Positions 28,329 to 35,571 of a DNA stretch of 64,000 bases are shown here, piece by piece; positions within the stretch are counted from its first letter, which is position 1; the number at the start of each line of letters is the position of its first letter. The translations under genes were made by a program, and so were the position numbers. This DNA comes from Prevotella sp. Lineage in GTDB: Bacteria > Bacteroidota > Bacteroidia > Bacteroidales > Bacteroidaceae. Below the pieces are notes generated by a model. That model had not been told where the DNA came from and searched no databases. It saw only the letters and a list, made by a program, of their open reading frames with translations. The stretch lies in contig JAFVHN010000006.1 of NCBI GenBank assembly GCA_017474515.1, positions 1 to 64,000 of the forward strand, written 5' to 3'.

Positions 28329-28383
28329 CAATAAAGACGGCAGCCATGCACTTTGCTCAAGTGCATGGCTGCCGTCTTTATTG
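28329..28383 (+). terminator. Strong terminator of the polysaccharide locus
   Basis: A perfect 25-bp inverted repeat (28329-28353 and 28359-28383) with a five-base loop. The stem begins with an A-rich arm and closes with TTTATTG. It lies 18 bases past the last gene of the locus. Because the arms are symmetrical it could stop transcription from both sides. Confidence 0.9.
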
Positions 28384-28400
28384 TCCATCTTCGTAATCTT

Positions 28401-28515
28401 CGTACGCATTCGCTGAAATACACGTTGTAACAGTTGTAGTTGTGTGCACTATTGCGACTGCAAAGGTACAACGAAACCACAACTGCTACAACGTGTATTT
28501 CAACGAATGCTTACG
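28401..28515. repeat. Inverted-repeat element with an internal promoter
   Basis: Arms of 41 bases at 28401-28441 and 28475-28515 match in 37 positions, with a 33-base spacer. The element codes for nothing I recognise. The spacer holds a -7 box on the minus strand while its -33 partner lies in the right arm. It sits just beyond the polysaccharide terminator and may be a miniature mobile element or an invertible segment. Confidence 0.75.
28461..28491 (-). promoter_or_regulatory. Promoter inside the inverted-repeat element
   Basis: On the minus strand TTG (28489-28491), 20 bases, then TACCTTTG (28461-28468) match the Bacteroidetes consensus. It points leftward into the terminator and antisense to the dehydratase gene. 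Inversion of the spacer would place the same promoter facing the gene at 28762. Confidence 0.5.
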
Positions 28516-28761
28516 GTGATGCCGACAAGCTCGGAAAGGACATGAAAAAAGCCGCCCGGGGAGGGACGGCCTATAATTTAATAAAGGTAAAGACAAAAAA
28601 GAGACTTGGAAAGATAACTAGCGAGTCGATGACGGGTGTCTGAAGTGTTTAAGTGGTATCAATATACCATAGTGCCTACTTGCCCTTGACTGTGGATTCC
28701 CAACATATTATATTGAGAGACGACGCATAGTGCTTCATCAACAATTAAATTATTAACGCAT

Positions 28762-29241
28762 ATGATTAACAAAACAACAACCTCCAAGTTCAATGTCGGT
28801 GACATTGTAACTATCGCAAGAGATTACAAGGAGTTTGCGCAGCTTGACATTGCACAGCCGCAAATTCAGGTTTATTCTGTAATGTCCGTTAACGCGGATT
28901 GTACAATCACTCTCGCTGGTGTATTCTCAGACATACCGGCTGAATATGTAGTGGGCGTGCCTATAGAAGGTGAACTTAGCATGCAGATTTACTATGCCCC
29001 AGAATTGCAGGCACGCCATTATGTGCTAGGCAAAGTAAAACAACAAGAGGACATCTATTCTCGCCCACAATTTATGACAACATTGTCTGAAAGATTTCAC
29101 GATACATGCCTATTGGAAAAAATGCAAGCCGCAGAATTCCATTTCGTCCATGAGTTGCAGCACTGGCTTAGAGTGCACTATGGCTATTCCAGAATTTGTA
29201 TCAATCAATTTTTCGACATGAGAAAACCCATTATGGGGTAA
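28762..29241 (+). CDS. Hypothetical protein
   Basis: A 159-residue soluble protein that I cannot assign. It begins NKTTTSKFNVGDIVTIARDYKE, which reads like a small beta-barrel (SH3-like, FNVGDIV) that may bind nucleic acid or peptide. VYSVMSVNADCTITLAGVF and EYVVGVPIEG follow. The C-terminal half is rich in His and aromatic residues (HFVHELQHWLRVHYGY), with an HELQH string that resembles an HExxH metal site. No signal peptide is seen. It is isolated between the inverted-repeat element and a convergent gene, and ends before a shared hairpin. Confidence 0.55.
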   Translation: MINKTTTSKFNVGDIVTIARDYKEFAQLDIAQPQIQVYSVMSVNADCTITLAGVFSDIPAEYVVGVPIEGELSMQIYYAPELQARHYVLGKVKQQEDIYSRPQFMTTLSERFHDTCLLEKMQAAEFHFVHELQHWLRVHYGYSRICINQFFDMRKPIMG

Positions 29242-29303
29242 GCAACGGGGATAGTAAGAAATCTCAGACGATACATAACAGTAACTAGGGAGATTGCGTT
29301 AAA

Positions 29304-29343
29304 GAATGTGACAGGGGGCAATTCCGTCCCCTGTCTTACATTC
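29304..29343. terminator. Hairpin between convergent genes
   Basis: GACAGGGG pairs with CCCCTGTC across a short loop, and GAATGT / ACATTC extends the stem. It lies between the ends of the genes at 28762-29241 (+) and 29366-30394 (-) and probably terminates both. Confidence 0.65.
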
Positions 29344-29365
29344 AGATTAATTATTGCGTAATATC

Positions 29366-30394
29366 CTAAACAATGAAAAAGACAACGGATATCAACGATA
29401 ACAGACCTGTTACCATAAGCAATAAAGTTATCATACATCCCGAACTTGATGATGGATTTGTACTATTATAGCTTGTGTCGTTTGATGATATACTAGTTCG
29501 TTGTTGACTATATTCACATGAAATGAACTGGCCCTTTTCGTCAAAAGTCAAAACGTAATCTCTATATCGATATTTTAAAAGTTTGTCCAGCCCCTCTTCG
29601 GCGTTGCCCTCGAACTTCAATTCTTGGTGGCAGATGCATTTGCAATCTTCATAGTTGATACCAGCCTCGTACTCTGTTCCTTGATATTTTGCAATTAACA
29701 GCATCTCAAAATTGTATGAGCCGTCTGCATTTTTAAAATCATCTTTAAACTGATTTGTTATTCCACCAGGCAAATTTTGAAAAGCACGAGCTTGTATATT
29801 GATTTCCTTGACAACAGCATCATCGTTAGATCCATGAAAGTTTATAGCGTGCGACTCGATGAGCTTGTATATCCAAGAGCCTTGGTCTTTCATCTCATGA
29901 GCCTCTCTATTGTAACCGTCTGAAATTTCATATCCAGTCAGAAAGCCTCCCTCGAAATAGAAGTTGTAGTTAAATCTGCTACTATGCAAAACTTTATCAT
30001 CAGGCGAATATGAAAGCCCCAGAGCATCGGCCACAAATTGAATAGTGAAATTATGTTCAGCAATAGCACTATCCAAATCGTATTCCATAGAAAAACGGCT
30101 ATAATCATGCGAGAAATCAAAGTCTTGCATATAATAGCGAACCTCTGATTCTGTCAATGTTTTCCTACCAGGGCTTGCTATGATACATATAATATCCTCA
30201 GTCATTACCTTAAGACAAACAGATAATATGTCATCACTATCATCACCATAATTACTTGGGTGATTATAGTTGGTATAACTATAGAACTGATTGTGTTCAT
30301 ATCCTAATGCCTGAAGGTCATCATTGGTGGAACCACCCTCTTTGATTTCTTTACATAAAATCCATTGATTGTCTTGTTTAATAAATACGCCCAT
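29366..30394 (-). CDS. Hypothetical C-tail-anchored membrane protein
   Basis: The 342-residue protein has a large soluble part (MGVFIKQDNQWILCKEIKEGG...) rich in Asp, Tyr and Asn. A Ser/Asn-rich linker (about residues 300-320) and a single C-terminal hydrophobic segment of about 21 residues (ITLLLMVTGLLSLISVVFFIV) follow. That layout is a tail anchor with the bulk in the cytosol. I recognise no family. Four Cys in or near CKCICH (about 255-260) could bind metal. Start is ATG 30394. It is convergent with the unknown gene at 28762, and both lie between mobile-element-like sequences. Confidence 0.6.
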   Translation of the reverse strand: MGVFIKQDNQWILCKEIKEGGSTNDDLQALGYEHNQFYSYTNYNHPSNYGDDSDDILSVCLKVMTEDIICIIASPGRKTLTESEVRYYMQDFDFSHDYSRFSMEYDLDSAIAEHNFTIQFVADALGLSYSPDDKVLHSSRFNYNFYFEGGFLTGYEISDGYNREAHEMKDQGSWIYKLIESHAINFHGSNDDAVVKEINIQARAFQNLPGGITNQFKDDFKNADGSYNFEMLLIAKYQGTEYEAGINYEDCKCICHQELKFEGNAEEGLDKLLKYRYRDYVLTFDEKGQFISCEYSQQRTSISSNDTSYNSTNPSSSSGCMITLLLMVTGLLSLISVVFFIV

Positions 30395-30445
30395 AAATTT
30401 CCTAAATTCCGCAGTACTTTAGTTTAATATTCTTTGTAAGTGCCT

Positions 30446-31060
30446 GAGCAACAAAAAGTTGCTCGGTGTTTTGTCATGTCAGAAAGTTCACTTGCCTTAG
30501 TGCTGCAAATAAAAACAAGCAAAATCATCGATGACATGGCAAAGGTAATCAAAAAATCTGAGAAAATCACCGCTTTTGGTGGAATATTTTTCGTTTTGGA
30601 CAAATTTGACCGTATTCAGTCCTCTGTAATCGACTCCCACCTGGGACTTCGCAGTACGCTGACAGGCTATCAGTACAGCGAGATTATACGGGCCGTATTC
30701 TCCGTGTTCTGCTGTGGCGGCGACTGCATGGAAGACCTCAACCTGTATCTGAAGGGCGTGCTTACCGAGCGTCCGCACACGCGTGTCCCGAGTGCCGACA
30801 CGGTGCTGCGCGGCATAGATGTGCCTCTTCGGGGTGGAAGCAACGGACAGGGTCATGAGCTTCCTGTTCCGATTCATCGCCGTGCCGGCCAAGTGGATCA
30901 GGACGGCAAGGCAAAATGTACTCAACGTCTACTCAGGCAGGCCAAACGACCTCATCTGGGCTTACGGATAGGAAGAACACCTTCGCGGGACATTCAAGCC
31001 GCCAAAGCGATTTTGGGGAAAGGGGAAATCGTGCGCCCAAGTGCGATATCTTGTAAAACA
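30446..31060 (+). mobile_element. Internally deleted IS1380-family element
   Basis: The left side starts with a GAGCAAC / GTTGCTC hairpin (30446-30464), then a region also found at 46341-46470. The transposase start and its very end are both present but the middle is missing, so only about 600 bases remain. The right boundary is not sharply defined. The element cannot move on its own, but its ends might still be recognised by a complete copy elsewhere. Confidence 0.65.
30536..30971 (+). pseudogene. IS1380-family transposase remnant (N-terminus joined to C-terminus)
   Basis: ATG 30536 starts MAKVIKKSEKITAFGGIFFVLDKFD, then HLGLRST, GYQYSEIIRAVFSVFCCGGDCMEDL and SADTVLRGI, which I recognise as the N-terminal part of Bacteroidetes IS1380-type transposases. 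In a different frame from about 30850 the last part appears: FRFIAVPAKWIRTARQNVLNVYSGRP, ending at TAG 30969-30971. The normal middle of roughly 300 residues, including most catalytic acidic residues, is gone and the junction is out of frame. Confidence 0.75.
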
Positions 31061-31259
31061 TTATTACTTACTGCGGTTATGTGGGCAATCCATTGGGTTC
31101 ATGTCCCAATATTATGCATTAAAAATCTTCTGCGGATTTTGGGATTAAGGCTTATCTGTGATTTGCAAAGATGGAAGAATATTATTTGATTTTTTAATCA
31201 AAAAGTGTAAATGTTTAAAGTCGTCAATCCGAACTGCTTTTTTCGAAAATGGGGCAGGT

Positions 31260-34175
31260 TTATCTCACGACCTTCCGGCCATTGTGAATGTAGAGGCCGG
31301 TGGTGGTGGGCTTGCTGTTGAGTTTTCGCCCGTCGAGAGTGTACCAGCCGTTGCTTGGACGTTTGTTGTTTTCGTTCTGGGGCGAAGGGGTGGCGATGGC
31401 CGTTACGGAGCCTATGGGGACAATCCGCAGGGTGCTGTCGTAGATGCCGCCGGCGTAATACATCATTTCTTCTGAGTTGTTGTAATACAGCAGTTCGGGG
31501 TTGATGCCGAAGCCGGGGTCTTCGTATCTACAGTCGTAAAGATTCAATTCCCTTGCGCCGATGATGGGGGAGTTTTGCGAGGTTCCCGGTTCGAGCAGGA
31601 CGTTTGACTGGGTTACGTCCACGAATGTGTTGTATCCGCAGAAGAGGGGATAGCTGGCCTCTGCATTGAGATGCACCAGGTTGATGCTGAGCGACCGGAA
31701 GTCGGCGAGACTGATGCCTTTGTCCCACGCCCTGATGGTCAGCCCCATGCCGCTGACGGTGGTGTTCCCGTCGAGCACCAGTCCCGACCCTTCCTCCACT
31801 TCAATGGTGTTGGAGCCGTTGCATACGATTTTGAAATCGGGCATTCCCTCGATGTTGAAGTCGATGAGTCCGTTGTTAATGCCGTCGTCGTAGCCGTAGA
31901 TGTGGATGTTGGCATTGTCCAGGGTCAGCGTGTGCGTGATGGGGTCGAACGTTGCCGTTCCCGAATCCATTCCGCCGATGTTGTCTTTGTTCTCTGTGGT
32001 CACCCTGGTGCCGCCCACCCACAGCCTGTATTCCAGGGGCTTGGAGTCGGGTTCTATCACCACCTTGTCTTTGTAACCGACTGTTTCGTAGCGCAGGTAT
32101 TGATATTTCAAATAGTTGAATTTGTGGGCATCTCCGTATAGCCATGCCCCGTTGATGTATGGGTCGGTGAAGTGGCAGTTGTTGAGCGTCATGCTATACA
32201 GCCGGTTCACGGTGTTAAAGTGCCCGGCGTTCTTTGGCTCTAAGATGAAGCTGTTGACTTTTGTTCCGTCGATGGCGATATTGCCCAGCCCGTCGATCAC
32301 TTCTTTTTGTGCGGCGGCATAGAAATCCTGCACTCCCACTTCCAGCATCTTGGTGTTTTCAATCCATACGGCCGTAGTGCCGTCTGCCGTCAGCCGCCCG
32401 TTGCCCGTCAGCTCGGTGTTTCCGTTGATCATCATTGCTATTTCCGAACCGTTCAGCTGGCATTGCCCCGACACCACGATTTTCAGTCCGTCGATGCCTT
32501 CCACGCGCTGCTCTGCCGAGAGTCCGTTGGCGATGCAATAGTCGCCCTGGCCCGTCACGTTGATGACGGCATTGTCGAGCGTCAGCGTGTTGTTCGGAAT
32601 GTCATAGCTTGCGTTGCCGCTTGTAATGGGCAGCGACCTGTAGTTGGCCGAAGTCACCTTGTTGCCGCCCACCCACAAATCGTAGCTCCTTAAAGAAAGA
32701 TAGCCGGGGTTGGAAGGGCCGCCGTCCAGGTGAGCGTAGGAGCAGCCTTGATGGCTGGCATCGAAGGTGGTGCCGGAACTGCCGCAAAGTTCGAGACAGG
32801 AAGAAAACATGTCCGTGTCATCCGTAACTGCACTCATGTTCCATCCTGCACCCCCATAGATTGTCTTCAGATTTTTGCAATTTTGGAACATAAAGGAGAA
32901 ATCTGTCACGTTTCTTGTGTCCCAGCCACCCAGGTCAAGTGTTTCCAATTCGTCACAATTTGAGAACATTTTGGACATTGTTGTTACACTGCTTGTGTCC
33001 CAGCCAGTCAAGATGATGTGGTTAAGACGAACACAATGATTGAATGTTCCTTCCATGTTTTTGATGTTGCTTGTGTCCCAGCCACCCTGATTAAGGGTCG
33101 TCAGAGCTATGCAATAATAGAACATCTCAGAAATGTCTTCCACCTTGCTTGTGTCCCATCCTATCAGATTAAGACTCGGCAGGGCGTTGCAATTATAGAA
33201 CATCCGAGACATGGTTTCCACCTTGCTTGTGTTCCAGCCGCTTACGTCAAGTTCTGTAAGACTTCTGCAAACATGGAACATATCATTCATCTTCGTCACA
33301 TTGCTTGTGTCCCAGCCGCTTACGTCAAGGGTTGTAAGGGTAATGCAACCCTCGAACATGTGGTCCATCCACTTCACGTTGCTTGTGCTCCATCCGCTCA
33401 CGTCAAGGTTTGTAAGATAATAGCAATCGTAAAACATGTATTGCATGTACTCCGCTCTCCCTGTGTTCCATCCGCTCACGTCAAGGTTTGTAAGACCAAA
33501 GCAATTTGAGAACATGTGATCCATCAACCTCACTAACCCTGTGTTCCATCCGCTTACGTCAAGGCTTGTAAGGGATTCGCAATGTTGGAACATATAATTC
33601 ATGTTCGTCACTTTCCCCGTGTCCCATCCGCTCACGTCAAGTTCTGTAAGGCTTTTGCAATAATAGAACATGTAATTCATGTTCGTCACATTGCTTGTGT
33701 CCCATCCGCTTACGTCAAGGGTTTTCAGAGAATCGCAATGATAGAACATGTAAGACATGCTGGTCACATTGCTTGTATTAAAACTATTTACATCAAGGCT
33801 TTTCAGATTTCTACATTCGTGGAACATTTCACCCATATCCGACACGTTGTCTGTTATTAAGTTCCTGATATTGGTAATGGTTTTCAGTTCGGACTGATTG
33901 TAAAACCACTTATAGGTAGTTGTAGGCCTGTAGTTGGAAAATGACTGTGCGAACACCACCTTTTCGAATTGCTTGCCATCGGAAATCCAGCCGGGCTGGT
34001 TTGAACCCGTGTTCAACTCATACTTGTCGCCTTCCCTGTCGGATTTATTGTCATCGTAGTAGAAAGCGAGGGTGCTGTTTCCCGAGGTATAGACGGCGTA
34101 GGCTTCCTTCGCCATAGCGCGCGTGCCCGAGACCATTGCTGCGAGCATCAAAATGAATATGGTTTTCGTTTTCAT
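31260..34175 (-). CDS. BspA-like leucine-rich-repeat (DUF285) surface protein
   Basis: A 971-residue secreted protein. ATG 34175 gives a signal peptide (MKTKTIFILMLAAMVSGTRAMA); the -7 box at 34213-34220 rules against ATG 34223. Residues about 105-450 hold some twelve 25-residue repeats of the form LDVSGWDTSNVTNMNYMF, the DUF285/BspA repeat. Two related domains follow, each starting LWVGG..VT and containing TLTLDNA, probably beta-helical. The C-terminus (GWYTLDGRKL...GLYIHNGRKV) is a Prevotella-style end that may serve in sorting. BspA relatives bind host proteins or other bacteria; the ligand here is unknown. Confidence 0.88.
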   Translation of the reverse strand: MKTKTIFILMLAAMVSGTRAMAKEAYAVYTSGNSTLAFYYDDNKSDREGDKYELNTGSNQPGWISDGKQFEKVVFAQSFSNYRPTTTYKWFYNQSELKTITNIRNLITDNVSDMGEMFHECRNLKSLDVNSFNTSNVTSMSYMFYHCDSLKTLDVSGWDTSNVTNMNYMFYYCKSLTELDVSGWDTGKVTNMNYMFQHCESLTSLDVSGWNTGLVRLMDHMFSNCFGLTNLDVSGWNTGRAEYMQYMFYDCYYLTNLDVSGWSTSNVKWMDHMFEGCITLTTLDVSGWDTSNVTKMNDMFHVCRSLTELDVSGWNTSKVETMSRMFYNCNALPSLNLIGWDTSKVEDISEMFYYCIALTTLNQGGWDTSNIKNMEGTFNHCVRLNHIILTGWDTSSVTTMSKMFSNCDELETLDLGGWDTRNVTDFSFMFQNCKNLKTIYGGAGWNMSAVTDDTDMFSSCLELCGSSGTTFDASHQGCSYAHLDGGPSNPGYLSLRSYDLWVGGNKVTSANYRSLPITSGNASYDIPNNTLTLDNAVINVTGQGDYCIANGLSAEQRVEGIDGLKIVVSGQCQLNGSEIAMMINGNTELTGNGRLTADGTTAVWIENTKMLEVGVQDFYAAAQKEVIDGLGNIAIDGTKVNSFILEPKNAGHFNTVNRLYSMTLNNCHFTDPYINGAWLYGDAHKFNYLKYQYLRYETVGYKDKVVIEPDSKPLEYRLWVGGTRVTTENKDNIGGMDSGTATFDPITHTLTLDNANIHIYGYDDGINNGLIDFNIEGMPDFKIVCNGSNTIEVEEGSGLVLDGNTTVSGMGLTIRAWDKGISLADFRSLSINLVHLNAEASYPLFCGYNTFVDVTQSNVLLEPGTSQNSPIIGARELNLYDCRYEDPGFGINPELLYYNNSEEMMYYAGGIYDSTLRIVPIGSVTAIATPSPQNENNKRPSNGWYTLDGRKLNSKPTTTGLYIHNGRKVVR
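32905..33810 (-). repeat. 75-bp coding repeats of the BspA-like gene
   Basis: About twelve units of 75 bases encode the 25-residue repeats. Units such as the ones near 33235, 33310, 33475, 33540, 33615 and 33700 share long blocks with TCCGCTTACGTCAAG or TCCGCTCACGTCAAG. The units are in frame, so gain or loss of one would change protein length without breaking the gene. Confidence 0.85.
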
Positions 34176-34212
34176 CTCTTTGCTTTTAAGGTTGTTAGTT
34201 GTAATCCGATTG

Positions 34213-34220
34213 CAAATATA
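34213..34220 (-). promoter_or_regulatory. -7 box of the BspA-like gene
   Basis: TATATTTG on the minus strand matches TAnnTTTG; transcription would begin about 34206, downstream of the ATG at 34223 and upstream of ATG 34175. No convincing -33 box is seen. Confidence 0.5.
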
Positions 34221-34301
34221 CAATTAAAATTTGATTTAACGTTAGTTCGTTCTAAAAAAAATATCTGTTTTGCAATGGATAGGGACATGGATAAAAAATG
34301 G

Positions 34302-34505
34302 TAAAAATATTTGACAAAATAAGCCTTTTTGTTGTGCTTTTATAAGTTGTTGAGTTTCAGTCATTTGCAAATTGCTCCGAGTTTGACCGCAAATTTCGGG
34401 GAGAGATTTGCCAATTCTCTCCCCTCAAACTGCCAAATTTCTCCTTGAAATATGCGGTCAAACCTCTTGGGGTAACTAAAAAAACCATGAAAAATCTTTA
34501 CAAAA
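34302..34505 (+). repeat. 185-bp-type direct-repeat-bounded element (E1)
   Basis: Bounded by TAAAAATATTTGACAAAA (34302-34319) and TGAAAAATCTTTACAAAA (34488-34505), 186 bp apart. The interior carries a long imperfect palindrome from TTTGACCGCAAATTT (34384) to ATATGCGGTCAAA (34463). From the palindrome rightward it closely matches element E2 at 62981-63183. The rest of the gap 34225-34840 holds no gene that I can support. Confidence 0.75.
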
Positions 34506-34729
34506 TGGAGAGCCGATCCAAAAGGGTTGATCAGCAGGAGCCAACGCTTCCAAGCATCGGGTCAACCTCTTTTCAAATGTTCGGAAGTGTATGGCCGCTC
34601 CGACGCCCGGAGGCATCGGTTCCTGTGGAATTGGCTCTGCCCCCCAAAAAAGACGGGCCAATGTGCAACTTACCTCTAAAGAAAACTTAATTTCTTTCAC
34701 CGTCTGGCCATTTAATCGATTTTTTTCCT

Positions 34730-34737
34730 TACATTTG
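34730..34737 (+). promoter_or_regulatory. -7 box upstream of engB
   Basis: TACATTTG fits TAnnTTTG and lies about 110 bases before ATG 34845. A -33 TTG at the right distance is not clear, so this is tentative. Confidence 0.4.
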
Positions 34738-34844
34738 CAGTTTAGAATCGGCTTTTGTATGTTTAAGCGACTCGAAATTGCTTATAAAGTTGGCAAAAGT
34801 CGGTTCATAGGACAGTTTGATTATATCGTAAAAGAATAAATGTG

Positions 34845-35447
34845 ATGGACATTAAGAAAGCCGAATTTGTTATCAGCAGCCCCACCGTGATGCAATGCCC
34901 GAAGGACACCAAGCCCGAGTTTGCCTTCATTGGCCGGAGCAACGTGGGCAAGTCGAGCCTTATCAACATGCTTTGCGAGCGCAAGAAGATGGCCAAGACT
35001 TCGGCTACTCCCGGCAAGACGCTGCTTATCAACCATTTCATAGTGAACAACGAGTGGTATATCGTTGACCTGCCGGGCTATGGCTACGCCAAACATTCGA
35101 AGGTGGTGCGCAAGAAGCTGGAGCAGATGATCAGCTCCTACATCCTTCAACGTGAGCAACTTGTCAACCTGTTTGTGCTGATAGACATCCGCCATGATCA
35201 GCAGCTCATCGACCGCGAGTTTGTGGACTGGCTGGGGCAGAGCGGCGTGCCGTTCAGCATCGTTTTCACCAAGGCCGACAAGCTGGGACCGGTGAAGGGA
35301 AAGGCCAATGCCGAGGCGTGGATGGAAAAACTGGAGGACACCTGGGAGGTGCTGCCGCCTTATTTCATCACCAGTTCGGAGAAAAAGACCGGGCGCGACG
35401 AACTGCTGGGGTATATAGAAGATATTTTAAAAAATATGAAAGATTGA
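34845..35447 (+). CDS. engB: EngB/YsxC/YihA ribosome-biogenesis GTPase
   Basis: A circularly standard small GTPase of 200 residues. GRSNVGKS (30-37) is the P-loop, SATPGKT the switch I region with the G2 Thr, DLPGYGYAK the G3 motif, and TKAD G4, with ITSSEKKTG at G5. YsxC/YihA proteins help assemble the large ribosomal subunit and are usually essential. A GTG lies one codon upstream, but ATG 34845 is more likely. It stands just beyond element E1. Confidence 0.95.
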   Translation: MDIKKAEFVISSPTVMQCPKDTKPEFAFIGRSNVGKSSLINMLCERKKMAKTSATPGKTLLINHFIVNNEWYIVDLPGYGYAKHSKVVRKKLEQMISSYILQREQLVNLFVLIDIRHDQQLIDREFVDWLGQSGVPFSIVFTKADKLGPVKGKANAEAWMEKLEDTWEVLPPYFITSSEKKTGRDELLGYIEDILKNMKD

Positions 35448-35449
35448 AG

Positions 35450-35560
35450 ATGCCCATAGTTGTTGCGAGCGAATCGTAAGAACGAAAGGCCACTCGATGC
35501 CGCCGTCTGATTTTTCACTTTTCACTCTTCATTTTTCACTTTTCACTTTTCACTTGTAGT
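35450..35560 (+). repeat. Short intergenic repeats
   Basis: The string ATGCCCATAGTTG...CGAGC (35451-35472) also occurs at 1718-1736 before the polysaccharide genes. It is followed by GATGCCGCCGTCT and many TTTTCACT units (about 35510-35556), which recur near 63690-63745. No gene is seen here. Confidence 0.5.
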
Positions 35561-35571
35561 TCCTCATTTTC

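Noticed and set aside
30440..31189. A single 249-residue gene
   Set aside because: Its parts come from two reading frames of a deleted IS1380 transposase; the joined product has no sense of its own.
32905..33810. CRISPR array
   Set aside because: The regular 75-bp repeats are in-frame coding units of the BspA-like protein, with no constant repeat and unique spacer pattern.
34445..34839. Short frames between element E1 and engB
   Set aside because: Start inside the repeat or lack any motif; the region looks like promoter and non-coding DNA.
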